Below are positions 7,638 to 16,273 of a stretch of DNA of 52,572 nucleotides, one piece after another (the stretch's first letter is position 1; each line of letters begins with the position of its first letter). The stretch spans positions 1 to 52,572 of the forward strand of contig UQKK01000025.1 in the NCBI GenBank assembly GCA_900541505.1, written 5' to 3'. A model generated the notes under the pieces. That model made no database searches and was not told the origin of the DNA. It saw nothing but the letters and a program-made list of their open reading frames with translations. The stretch is from an uncultured Ruminococcus sp. (lineage in GTDB: Bacteria > Bacillota > Clostridia > Lachnospirales > Lachnospiraceae). The position numbers and the translations under genes were made by a program.

Positions 7638-8639
7638 ATGACCATAAGAGAACAGTTGGAAGAACGGGAACTTGAGTATTTAAGTCCTTACGCTACATTG
7701 AGCAGGGACTCAAAGGGAAGGGACAGAGAGGAGCCCCAGTGCGATATCCGTCCGGTATTTCAAAGAGACCGGGACAGGATTCTGCACTGCAAGGCGTTTC
7801 GGCGGCTGAAGCAGAAGACGCAGGTCTTTCTGCTCCCTAAGGGCGACCATTACAGGACCCGGCTCACACATACTCTGGAGGTCTCGCAGAATGCTAGGAC
7901 GATTGCCAAGGCGCTGCGCCTGAATGAAGACCTGGTGGAAGCCATCGCTCTCGGACACGACCTTGGACATACGCCTTTCGGACATGCCGGAGAGCGGGCA
8001 TTAAATAACGTCTATCATTTCTCACATCACAGGCAGAGCTTGCGGGTGGTGGAGTGCGTGGAGAAGCAGGGCAGGGGACTAAACCTGACCTGGGAGGTGC
8101 GGGACGGCATCCTAAATCACCAGACGGCGGGCAGCCCCCACACCCTGGAAGGGAAGGTATTAAGGCTCTCAGATAAGATTGCCTATATCAACCATGACAT
8201 GGACGATGCCATCCGGGGCGGTATCCTGACAGAGGAGGATATTCCGGAAAAGCTGAGGAAGGTGCTTGGCTATACGAGCAAGGACAGGCTGGATACCATG
8301 GTGCACGATGTCATCATCAACAGCATGGATAAGCCGGAAATCTGCATGTCAGAGGAAGTGGAGGAAGCGATGACGGGAATCCGGCGCTTTATGTTCGAGA
8401 ATGTATATATGAACCCCAAGGCAAAGGGCGAGGAGGACAAAGCGGTTCACATGATTGAACAGCTCTATGAGTACTATATTCGTCATCTGGATTTACTGCC
8501 CCAGCAGTTTTTGGATGCGCTCTCGAATACAGACAGCAGCAAGGAGCAGATTGTGTGCGATTACATAGCGGGAATGACGGACTCCTATGCGGTGAAAAAG
8601 TTCGAAGAATTTTTTGTGCCGGAGGCGTGGAAAAATTAG
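7638..8639 (+). CDS. dgt: Deoxyguanosinetriphosphate triphosphohydrolase-like HD protein
   Basis: A 333-residue HD-domain enzyme that hydrolyses dNTPs to the nucleoside and triphosphate. Visible metal-site motifs are HYRTRLTHTLEV, ALGHDLGHTPFGHAGE (the HD pair) and KIAYINHDMDDAI. FRRLKQKTQVF is also typical of the family. The frame is open from a TTG at 7611, but the ATG at 7638 has GGGGGAAAC upstream and matches the usual N-terminus. It lies just upstream of dnaG, a common arrangement in Clostridia. dNTP specificity cannot be told from sequence. Confidence 0.9.
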   Translation: MTIREQLEERELEYLSPYATLSRDSKGRDREEPQCDIRPVFQRDRDRILHCKAFRRLKQKTQVFLLPKGDHYRTRLTHTLEVSQNARTIAKALRLNEDLVEAIALGHDLGHTPFGHAGERALNNVYHFSHHRQSLRVVECVEKQGRGLNLTWEVRDGILNHQTAGSPHTLEGKVLRLSDKIAYINHDMDDAIRGGILTEEDIPEKLRKVLGYTSKDRLDTMVHDVIINSMDKPEICMSEEVEEAMTGIRRFMFENVYMNPKAKGEEDKAVHMIEQLYEYYIRHLDLLPQQFLDALSNTDSSKEQIVCDYIAGMTDSYAVKKFEEFFVPEAWKN

Positions 8640-8726
8640 GAATAAAAAAAGAAGGAAAAAAATAAAGGAAACGGACACGTTTTGTCGAATATATAATTAT
8701 AGGGCATTCATTTTTAGGAGGAATAC

Positions 8727-10502
8727 ATGTACTATCCAGAAGACCTGATAGAAGAAATCAGAATGAAAAATGATATTGTAGATGTGATATCCGGGTATGT
8801 CAGGCTCCAGAAGAAAGGAAGCTCTTATTTCGGGTTGTGTCCGTTTCACAATGAGAAGTCGCCGTCCTTTTCGGTGAGCCGGGACAAGCAGATGTATTAC
8901 TGTTTTGGCTGCGGCGCCGGGGGGAATGTCTTCACGTTCCTGATGGAGTATGAGAATTTTTCGTTTGTGGAGGCGGTAAAATTTCTGGCGGACCGCGCAG
9001 GCGTGGAACTGCCGGAGATGGAGTACTCCAAGGCGGCGAGGGAGAAGGCGGACTTAAAGGCAACGATACTGGAAATCAACAAGACAGCGGCAAAGTATTT
9101 CTACGCGCAGCTGAAATCCCCGCGGGGGGAGCAGGCGTATACATATTTAAAAGACCGCGCGCTGTCAGACGAGATGATTACGGCATTCGGGCTGGGATAT
9201 TCCAATAAATACAGCAACGACTTATACCAGTACCTGCGGAAAAAAGGGTACTCCGAAGATTTGATACGCCAGGCGGGGCTGGTCAATACGGATGAGCGCC
9301 AGGGCGTGTATGACAAGTTCTGGAACCGGGTGATGTTCCCCATCATGGATGTCAACAACCGGGTTATCGGATTCGGTGGCAGAGTGATGGGAGACGCCAA
9401 GCCTAAGTACCTAAATTCCCCGGAGACCGTGGTGTTTGATAAGAGCCGGAACCTGTATGGACTGAACCGGGCGAGAACGTCGAAGAAAGCATATTTTCTG
9501 CTCTGCGAGGGATATATGGACGTCATCGCGCTTCATCAGGCAGGATTTACCAATGCGGTGGCTTCCCTGGGAACAGCCCTGACACCGGGACATGCTTCCC
9601 TGATAAAGCGCTATGTGCAGGAGGTCTATCTGACATACGACAGCGACGATGCGGGAACGCGCGCCGCGCTGCGGGCAGTGCCGATTCTAAAGGAGGCGGG
9701 CATTGCGGCGAAGGTTATTCGCATGGACCCCTACAAGGACCCGGACGAGTTTATCAAAAATCTCGGTGCGGAAGAATTTGAGAAGCGTATCCATGCGGCG
9801 CGGAACGGTTTTCTGTTCAGTCTGGAGATGCTGGAGCGGGATTTCGATATGGATTCCCCGGAAGGAAAGACCGCGTTTTTTAATGAGGCGGCAAGGCGGC
9901 TGATTGGATTTGAGGATGAGCTGGAGCGCAGCAACTACATAGAGGCAGTGGCAAGAACCTACAAAGTGAGCGAGGAAAGTCTAAAGAAGCTGGTCGTAAA
10001 GACCGCAGTGAAGGAGGGCATGGCGAAGCCGGTGACGAGACCTAAGCAGGCGCCCGGCAGTGAGAAGCCCAGAGAGGACGGCATCCTCACCTCGCAGAAG
10101 GTACTTCTGACGTGGATGATTGACAATCGGAAGTTGTTTGAAATCATCAGCAGGTATATAAGTCCCAGAGATTTTACGGAGGATTTGTACCAGACAGTGG
10201 CGGAACTGCTCTACGGACAGTATGAAAACGGAGAACTGAACCCGGCGAAGATACTCAATCATTTTACCGCGGAGGAGGAGCACCGGGAGGCAGCGTCTCT
10301 GTTTCACACTCGCATCAAGGAGCTGACGACGAAGGAGGAACAGCAGCAGGCACTCAAGGAGACCATTCTCAGAGTGAAGGCGCACAGCATCGACTGGCAG
10401 ACCCTCCACTTAGACCCCGCAGATATGGCGGGACTTCAGCGTCTGATGGAAGAGAAGCGGAAGCTGGAGGATTTGAAGAAACTGCATATTTCTATTGATT
10501 AA
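8727..10502 (+). CDS. dnaG: DNA primase DnaG
   Basis: A 591-residue primase that makes RNA primers at the replication fork. The N-terminal zinc ribbon uses Cys38, His41, Cys59 and Cys62 (CPFH...CFGC). The Toprim core follows, with CEGYMDVIAL near residue 259 and LTYDSDDAGT near 303. The C-terminal helicase-interaction region begins near 430, after a Pro/Lys linker. The ATG at 8727 has a strong TAGGAGG site. It is followed by rpoD 55 bases downstream, so the dgt-dnaG-rpoD macromolecular synthesis operon is intact. Confidence 0.97.
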   Translation: MYYPEDLIEEIRMKNDIVDVISGYVRLQKKGSSYFGLCPFHNEKSPSFSVSRDKQMYYCFGCGAGGNVFTFLMEYENFSFVEAVKFLADRAGVELPEMEYSKAAREKADLKATILEINKTAAKYFYAQLKSPRGEQAYTYLKDRALSDEMITAFGLGYSNKYSNDLYQYLRKKGYSEDLIRQAGLVNTDERQGVYDKFWNRVMFPIMDVNNRVIGFGGRVMGDAKPKYLNSPETVVFDKSRNLYGLNRARTSKKAYFLLCEGYMDVIALHQAGFTNAVASLGTALTPGHASLIKRYVQEVYLTYDSDDAGTRAALRAVPILKEAGIAAKVIRMDPYKDPDEFIKNLGAEEFEKRIHAARNGFLFSLEMLERDFDMDSPEGKTAFFNEAARRLIGFEDELERSNYIEAVARTYKVSEESLKKLVVKTAVKEGMAKPVTRPKQAPGSEKPREDGILTSQKVLLTWMIDNRKLFEIISRYISPRDFTEDLYQTVAELLYGQYENGELNPAKILNHFTAEEEHREAASLFHTRIKELTTKEEQQQALKETILRVKAHSIDWQTLHLDPADMAGLQRLMEEKRKLEDLKKLHISID

Positions 10503-10557
10503 GGATAAAATAAAACAAGACAGCCTGCACTTGCGCGGGTGAAGGAAGGATGGACAC

Positions 10558-11676
10558 ATGGAAGAAAATGTACAGAAATTTGAAGAAAGATTAAAAGAGC
10601 TTGTTGCGCAGGGCAAGAAGAAAAAGAGCATACTGGAGCTGCAGGAGATTAATGATTTCTTCAATGACATGGAACTGACTCCGGAACATATGGAAAAGGT
10701 ATATGATTACCTGGAGGCGAACAATATCGATGTGCTGCGAATCAGTTCAGATGTGGACGATGATGTGGACGTGGATATTGATGTCATCATGTCCGATGAG
10801 GAAGAGGTGGATATGGAAAATATCGACCTGTCCGTACCGGAGGGCGTCAGTATCGAGGACCCCGTGCGTATGTATTTAAAAGAAATCGGAAAAGTCCCTC
10901 TTTTGAGCGCAGAGCGGGAGATTGAACTGGCAAAGCGTATGGAGGAAGGCGATGAGGACGCGAAGAAAGAGCTGGCAGAGGCGAACTTACGTCTCGTTGT
11001 CAGCATCGCGAAGCGTTATGTGGGCAGAGGCATGCTTTTCCTGGATTTGATTCAGGAGGGAAATTTAGGTCTTATCAAGGCAGTGGAGAAATTTGATTAC
11101 CATAAAGGTTATAAATTCAGTACCTACGCGACATGGTGGATTCGCCAGGCAATCACCAGAGCCATCGCGGACCAGGCAAGGACCATCCGTATTCCGGTGC
11201 ATATGGTGGAGACCATCAACAAGCTGATTCGTGTATCCAGACAGCTTTTGCAGGAACTGGGGAGAGAGCCCTTGCCGGAGGAGATTGCCAAAGAATTGGA
11301 CATGCCGGTGGAGCGTGTGCGTGAAATCCTCAAGATTTCCCAGGAACCGGTATCTCTTGAGACACCCATCGGTGAGGAGGAAGACAGTCATCTGGGCGAC
11401 TTTATTCAGGATGACAATGTGCCGGTGCCCGCGGAAGCAGCAGCACAGACGCTTCTCAAAGAACAGCTAGATGAGGTGCTGGACACTCTGACAGAGAGAG
11501 AGCAGAAGGTGCTCCGTCTGCGTTTTGGAATGAATGATGGTCGGGCGAGGACGCTGGAGGAAGTGGGACGGGAGTTTGACGTTACCAGAGAGCGTATCCG
11601 CCAGATTGAGGCGAAAGCGCTGCGCAAGCTCCGTCATCCGAGCCGCAGCCGAAAACTCAGAGATTATCTGGATTAG
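10558..11676 (+). CDS. rpoD: Housekeeping RNA polymerase sigma factor RpoD (SigA)
   Basis: A 372-residue primary sigma factor. The order is: region 1.1 with a strongly acidic Asp/Val stretch (about 62-90), region 1.2 (DPVRMYLKEIG), region 2 with the core-binding DLIQEGNLGLIKAVEKF and the -10-reading TYATWWIRQAITRAI, region 3, and region 4 ending in TRERIRQIEAKALRKLRHPSR, which reads the -35 box. The size is typical of Firmicutes, without the long insert of proteobacterial RpoD. The ATG at 10558 follows GGAAGGATGG. The promoters in this window fit its expected TTGACA/TATAAT preference. Confidence 0.97.
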   Translation: MEENVQKFEERLKELVAQGKKKKSILELQEINDFFNDMELTPEHMEKVYDYLEANNIDVLRISSDVDDDVDVDIDVIMSDEEEVDMENIDLSVPEGVSIEDPVRMYLKEIGKVPLLSAEREIELAKRMEEGDEDAKKELAEANLRLVVSIAKRYVGRGMLFLDLIQEGNLGLIKAVEKFDYHKGYKFSTYATWWIRQAITRAIADQARTIRIPVHMVETINKLIRVSRQLLQELGREPLPEEIAKELDMPVERVREILKISQEPVSLETPIGEEEDSHLGDFIQDDNVPVPAEAAAQTLLKEQLDEVLDTLTEREQKVLRLRFGMNDGRARTLEEVGREFDVTRERIRQIEAKALRKLRHPSRSRKLRDYLD

Positions 11677-11687
11677 AGGATTGTCCT

Positions 11688-12551
11688 ATGGAACTTTCAA
11701 GGAGACTTCAGGCAGTCGCCGCTATGGTGACTGCCGGTTATACATTGGCGGATATCGGGACAGACCATGCCTATATTCCCATCTACCTTGTAGAACATCA
11801 GATTGTGCCGCGGGCGGTGGCGATGGACATAAACGAAGGACCCCTGGACAGGGCAAGAGCACACGTTGAGAAACATGGTCTGACGGGACAGATTGCGCTC
11901 AGGCTGTCAGACGGGATGAAAGAACTTCGTCCGGGCGAGGCACAGAGCGCAGTCATCGCAGGCATGGGCGGTGCCCTGATGATACGGATTCTGCAAGATT
12001 CAAAAGAGACGGTGGAAAGCCTGAGAGAATGTATTCTCCAGCCCCAGTCGGAGATTGCAAAAGTGAGAGCCTTTCTGTTGCAGGAAGGTTTTTTGTTTAT
12101 ACAGGAAGACATGGTGGAGGAGGACGGGAAATTTTATCCCATGATGAAAGTCGTCCCCAGAACAGCGGCGCGCCAAATGGAGGATGGATTCCTGCCGGAG
12201 GAAACAGTGCGCCTGGCGGAGGATGGCTTTCTGTCGGAGGGAACAGCGCGCCTGGCGGAGGATGGTTCCCTGCCGATGGAAGCGGCGCGTGAGCAGACGC
12301 GGGAACAAAAGGTGGATTTCTGGGATGAAATAGAGCTTCAGTACGGAAAATTGCTTCTGAAGAGGAGACATCCGGTGCTGCGGGCGTTTCTGGAAAAGGA
12401 AATCGCCGTCAAAAAGGAGATACTTAGAAACTTAGGAGAACCAATGAGTGAGCGGACCCAAAAGAGAAAAGCGGAACTGCTTAGTGAGCTGGCACGCTCA
12501 GAGAAAGGGATGGAATATTATGCTGTGCAGAGAGATTATGAAAGTCATTGA
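11688..12551 (+). CDS. trmK: tRNA (adenine-22 N1)-methyltransferase TrmK
   Basis: A 287-residue SAM-dependent methyltransferase that forms m1A22 in tRNA. The N-terminal Rossmann part has VTAGYTLADIGTDHAYIPI and AVAMDINEGPLDRA, followed by AVIAGMGGALM, all typical of TrmK. The family is usually near 230-240 residues. The extra length is a central insert with three 13-residue tandem repeats (about 165-203) before the C-terminal helical domain. The start is 11 bases after the rpoD stop, with GAGGATTG as a modest ribosome site. It overlaps the start of the Nif3-like gene, and the trmK-nif3 pair after rpoD is conserved in Firmicutes. Confidence 0.92.
   Translation: MELSRRLQAVAAMVTAGYTLADIGTDHAYIPIYLVEHQIVPRAVAMDINEGPLDRARAHVEKHGLTGQIALRLSDGMKELRPGEAQSAVIAGMGGALMIRILQDSKETVESLRECILQPQSEIAKVRAFLLQEGFLFIQEDMVEEDGKFYPMMKVVPRTAARQMEDGFLPEETVRLAEDGFLSEGTARLAEDGSLPMEAAREQTREQKVDFWDEIELQYGKLLLKRRHPVLRAFLEKEIAVKKEILRNLGEPMSERTQKRKAELLSELARSEKGMEYYAVQRDYESH
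12180..12296 (+). repeat. Three 39-bp tandem repeats inside trmK
   Basis: Units begin at 12180, 12219 and 12258, each starting GAGGATGG. They keep the reading frame and encode EDGFLPEETVRLA, EDGFLSEGTARLA and EDGSLPMEAAREQ. The divergence among units shows the array is not a very recent duplication. Confidence 0.85.
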
Positions 12552-13302
12552 GGCGACTTACCCCAGGGAGGCGGCACTTGGATTTGACAATGTAGGACTG
12601 CTTGCCGGGAGAGGGGAAAAGGAAGTAGAAAAAGTATACATAGCCCTGGATGCCACAGATGCGGTCATCGAACAGGCGGCGAAGGCGGGGGCTGACATGC
12701 TCATCACCCATCATCCGCTTATCTTCTCGCCCTTAAAGAGTGTGACGGACGAGGATTTCGTAAGCCGCAGGGTGTTAAAGCTGATACAGAAGGACATTTC
12801 CTACTATGCTATGCACACTAATTATGATGTGCTGGGAATGGCACAACTGTCCGGAGAAATTTTAAAGCTTGAGGATACGGAAGTGCTGGATGCGACGATG
12901 GAGAACGACGGCATGGAAGAAGGGATTGGAAGAGTCGGCACTCTCCCGCGGAAGATGACCCTTGAGGAATGTGCCGCGTACGTGAAACATAAACTGGAAT
13001 TGGGGTCCCTTAAAATTTTCGGGGATATGGAAACGGAAGTAACAAGGCTCGCTATATCGCCGGGTAGCGGAAAGAGCGCGGTGAAAGAAGCAGTCTTAAA
13101 GGGAGCGGATGTGCTTGTGACAGGGGATATCGGACACCATGACGGACTGGATGCGGTGGAGCAGGGCTTAAGCATCATCGATGCCGGGCATTACGGAACG
13201 GAATACATTTTTATTGAGGATATGAAAAAATTTCTGGAAAAGAAGCTGCCGGGGCTTGAGGTGGTGACAGCACCGGTGGTACATCCTTTCCAGGTTGTTT
13301 AG
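12520..13302 (+). CDS. Nif3-like dinuclear metal-centre protein (GTP cyclohydrolase I type 2 homolog)
   Basis: A 260-residue member of the Nif3/YqfO family, which forms hexamers with a two-metal site. Motifs are ALGFDNVGLL, LITHHPLIF (metal-binding His pair) and IIDAGHYGTEYIFIEDM near the C-terminus. It is the short form without the PII-like middle domain found in longer homologs. The frame is open from 12448, but the ATG at 12520 with AAAGGGATGG upstream gives the normal N-terminus. It overlaps trmK by 32 bases, indicating coupled translation. The biochemical function of the family is still unsettled. Confidence 0.88.
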   Translation: MLCREIMKVIEATYPREAALGFDNVGLLAGRGEKEVEKVYIALDATDAVIEQAAKAGADMLITHHPLIFSPLKSVTDEDFVSRRVLKLIQKDISYYAMHTNYDVLGMAQLSGEILKLEDTEVLDATMENDGMEEGIGRVGTLPRKMTLEECAAYVKHKLELGSLKIFGDMETEVTRLAISPGSGKSAVKEAVLKGADVLVTGDIGHHDGLDAVEQGLSIIDAGHYGTEYIFIEDMKKFLEKKLPGLEVVTAPVVHPFQVV

Positions 13303-13383
13303 TTTCACCGGGAAGAGAAGCAGAAAAATGGGGAGAATAAGTATCAGACAAGAGCAGCAAAAGACAGGAAATAAGGAGGAAGG

Positions 13384-15054
13384 ATGGAAAAAAGGTATTA
13401 CAGGGTAACAGTGGGGCAGGAGACGAGAAGCTATGAGGAGGGAACATCGTACCAGAAGATTGCTGAGGAATTTCAAGAAAGGTTTCCACATCAGATTGTT
13501 CTGGTCTATGTAGACAGATTTCGTCTGCAGGAGCTGGAGAAGACGGTAAATCGAGACTGTGAGATAGAATTTGTGACAACGGCGGACCCTGTGGGACATC
13601 AGACTTACAAGAGAAGTATGTGCTTCCTGCTGGTAAAGGCGGTCCATGACGTAGGGGGACACGACAAAGTGGAACGGGTGCGCATCCATTTTTCTGTGAG
13701 CAAAGGCTATTTTTGTACGATAGAAGGGGATGTATCTCTGGACGCAGAGTTTCTTGAGAAAGTGGAGGAGAGGATGTACATTCTCTCCCGGCAGCGAATC
13801 CCCATTGAGAAACGTTCCGTCCACACCACAGAGGCGGTGGAAATGTTCCGCAGACACGGGATGTATGACAAGGAGCGTCTGTTTGAATACCGCAGGGTAT
13901 CGAAAGTCAATATCTACAGTATGAATGAATTTGAGGACTATTACTACGGGTATATGGTACCGGATGCGGGGTGCTTAAAATATTTTTCCCTACATCTGTA
14001 TGAGGATGGATTTGTCATCCAGATGCCGACCAAAGAGAAGCCGGAGGAAGTACCGCCTTTCGTGCCAAGCCCGAAATTGTTCAAGGTGCTCAAAGAATCC
14101 GTGCAGTGGGGCGACCAGCAGGAGATTGACACGGTGGGAGCGCTCAACGACATGGTGACCCAGTATGATATGCGGGAAGTGGTGCTGGTGCAGGAGGCGT
14201 ACCAGGAACGGAAGATTGGAGAGATTGCAAAGCAGATTGCGGAGCGCAAAAACGTGAAATTTGTTCTTGTCGCGGGTCCCTCCTCCTCCGGTAAGACGAC
14301 CTTTTCCCACAGGCTGTCCATTCAGCTTCGGGTAAATGGATTGAAGCCTCATCCCATAGCGGTGGACAATTATTTCGTGAATAGGGAAGATACGCCGAAA
14401 GATGAAGACGGCAATTATAATTTTGAATGTCTTGAGGCGATTGATGTGGAGAAATTTAATGAGGATATGCAGGCGCTTCTCGCCGGAGAGGAAGTCTATC
14501 TGCCGATTTTTAATTTCAAGACGGGAACCCGTTCTTACGATACAAAGCCAAAGAGATTGGGAGAAAACGATATCCTTGTGATTGAAGGGATTCACTGCCT
14601 GAATCCGAAGCTTACGGAGAAGCTTTCAGATGCCAATAAATTCCGCATCTATATCAGTGCGCTGACACAGCTTAACATTGATGAGCACAACCGGATACCA
14701 TCCACGGATGGGCGGCTCATCCGCAGGCTCGTAAGAGATGCCAGGACCAGGGGAGCCTCCGCGAAAAGGACCATTGCCATGTGGCAGTCTGTGCGCAGAG
14801 GCGAGGAGGAGAATATTTTCCCCTTCCAGGAGGAGGCGGATGTCATGTTCAATTCCTCTCTGCTCTATGAGTTGGCAGTGCTCAAGCAGTACGTGGAGCC
14901 TCTTTTGTTTGGGGTGGAAAAGCGGTCCCCGGAGTACCAGGAGGCAAAGCGGCTTTTGAAATTTTTTGATTATTTCGTGGGAATCGGCAGCGAGTATGTG
15001 CCGACAAACTCCCTGCTGAGGGAATTTATCGGCGGAGGCTGCTTTAACGTGTAA
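13384..15054 (+). CDS. Nucleoside kinase with N-terminal TGS/ThrRS-like domains
   Basis: A 556-residue fusion. The N-terminus looks like a TGS domain, followed by a region resembling the second additional domain of threonyl-tRNA synthetase (FSVSKGYFC at about 103-111). The C-terminal half is a uridine-kinase/phosphoribulokinase-type P-loop kinase with VAGPSSSGKTTFSHRL (about 298) and AVDNYFVNREDTP, then LVIEGIHCLNP. It is expected to phosphorylate a nucleoside with ATP/GTP. The ATG at 13384 follows AAGGAGGAAGG. It lies 81 bases after the Nif3-like gene and may share its transcript. The N-terminal domains may bind RNA or regulate the kinase; that is inference. Confidence 0.88.
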   Translation: MEKRYYRVTVGQETRSYEEGTSYQKIAEEFQERFPHQIVLVYVDRFRLQELEKTVNRDCEIEFVTTADPVGHQTYKRSMCFLLVKAVHDVGGHDKVERVRIHFSVSKGYFCTIEGDVSLDAEFLEKVEERMYILSRQRIPIEKRSVHTTEAVEMFRRHGMYDKERLFEYRRVSKVNIYSMNEFEDYYYGYMVPDAGCLKYFSLHLYEDGFVIQMPTKEKPEEVPPFVPSPKLFKVLKESVQWGDQQEIDTVGALNDMVTQYDMREVVLVQEAYQERKIGEIAKQIAERKNVKFVLVAGPSSSGKTTFSHRLSIQLRVNGLKPHPIAVDNYFVNREDTPKDEDGNYNFECLEAIDVEKFNEDMQALLAGEEVYLPIFNFKTGTRSYDTKPKRLGENDILVIEGIHCLNPKLTEKLSDANKFRIYISALTQLNIDEHNRIPSTDGRLIRRLVRDARTRGASAKRTIAMWQSVRRGEEENIFPFQEEADVMFNSSLLYELAVLKQYVEPLLFGVEKRSPEYQEAKRLLKFFDYFVGIGSEYVPTNSLLREFIGGGCFNV

Positions 15055-15141
15055 ATTAGCGGACGTGCACTGCGGCGAGGACGAACGACTGCGCAGATGA
15101 TAGAGCGCGCAGACTGCCGCGGGAGCGGAAGACCGGATGAA

Positions 15142-15999
15142 TCAGCGGCTGTATTTTCGCACCAGGCAGGAGATAACGCCTGCGGCACACAGCCCAAAGA
15201 GGACATTGTGGAGGGAGCCATAGACATCCAGGGCTCCCTTTATGCCGTACAGGATTTCCGGTGATTCCGGGATAAAACGGTTGAAAAGGAACGCGGCATA
15301 GGAGGAGACAAAGACCGCGATAAAGGAGAACATCCCCCGTCCGGTGTCCTCTTTCCAGGAAGAGAAGCCATCGTATACCCGTGTCCTTGTCATTGCCCAG
15401 AATAAGGAGAGCAGTTCAAAGAGCAGAAAGACTGCGGCGACACAGGCATAGGCGGCTAAAACCGGGGTGGTGTCCTTCTTTTCAAAGGCTTCCACCAAAT
15501 CTCCATAGAGGGCACTCCCGCGCCAGAAATTATAGGCGCCATAAACCATGGTCGCTAGAATAAGAAGCGCAGAGAGACGGCGGATGAGGGCACCGGAAAG
15601 CCGGGATAATGCCTTGCCGCCTTTTCTTATGGGAGCGGCGAGGGGGACAGAGCTGTCTCTGCGCCGTCTCCTCACCGTGCCGGTGTCATAGTTATCGTAA
15701 GTCTCTCTGCGGCGGCCGTCTCTGTCAGAGTAATCGCTGTCATAGGAGCTTCTGCGCCGCCGTCCGTGCAGTTGGGTATCGTAATCGTCATAACCGTCAT
15801 CATAGCTCGCCTCGTCAACCCAGTCTTCGCGGACTTCATTGTAAGAATCGTCATACCTGTCATAGGCATCTGCGTATCTGCCGGATGAGCGGCGGGGCGT
15901 GTATACTGTCTCATCATCGGAAAAGACAGAGGTTTCTTCCTCATAAGTCACTTCAAAATCATCATCAAATATCGTAGAGCGTGTTTTGTCTGAACGCAT
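15142..15999 (-). CDS. Membrane protein with long Asp/Tyr/Arg-rich cytosolic tail
   Basis: A 285-residue protein of unknown function. Residues 1 to about 130 are low in hydrophobics and rich in Asp, Tyr, Ser and Arg (runs such as YDRYDDSY and GRRRRSSYDSDYSDRDGRR), so probably disordered. Residues about 140-285 hold four hydrophobic segments: LSALLILATMVYGAY, YACVAAVFLLFELLSLFW, FSFIAVFVSSYAAFLF, and VLFGLCAAGVISCLV. The arginines before the first segment suggest a cytoplasmic N-terminus. The ATG at 15999 has AGAGAGGG upstream. It is convergent with the nucleoside kinase gene. No known domain is recognised. Confidence 0.8.
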   Translation of the reverse strand: MRSDKTRSTIFDDDFEVTYEEETSVFSDDETVYTPRRSSGRYADAYDRYDDSYNEVREDWVDEASYDDGYDDYDTQLHGRRRRSSYDSDYSDRDGRRRETYDNYDTGTVRRRRRDSSVPLAAPIRKGGKALSRLSGALIRRLSALLILATMVYGAYNFWRGSALYGDLVEAFEKKDTTPVLAAYACVAAVFLLFELLSLFWAMTRTRVYDGFSSWKEDTGRGMFSFIAVFVSSYAAFLFNRFIPESPEILYGIKGALDVYGSLHNVLFGLCAAGVISCLVRKYSR

Positions 16000-16179
16000 G
16001 AAATCCCTCTCTTTCTATTTGTTATCCGGTAAAAAATACTGCGCTGTAAGAAACCGCGGACTTCCCTGCCGGAATAACTCTATATATGGTATAACTTTTT
16101 CAGTTATGACTCAAGGATTCCTGAAAAAATTTAGAAAATCATAAGATTTAAGGAGATGTGTGGGCAAAAAGCTTTTTCC

Positions 16180-16208
16180 TTGCCAGGACTGCATAAATAT
16201 TTTATGAT
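16180..16208 (+). promoter_or_regulatory. Promoter of the ABC-F gene
   Basis: TTGCCA at 16180-16185, a 17-base spacer and TATGAT at 16203-16208, giving a leader of about 58 bases. Confidence 0.6.
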
Positions 16209-16273
16209 AGAGGGGTAGCTGACACGGCGGCGCGTGGGAGTGCCCGCCGACAAGCGGAAGATAAGGAGCAGTT

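Noticed and set aside
12180..12296. Programmed frameshift or assembly error in trmK
   Set aside because: All three units are exactly 39 bases and keep frame, and the downstream C-terminal domain is intact.
12383..13857. Reverse-strand frames opposite nif3 and the nucleoside kinase gene
   Set aside because: Shadows of well-supported genes, no ribosome sites and no recognisable domain.
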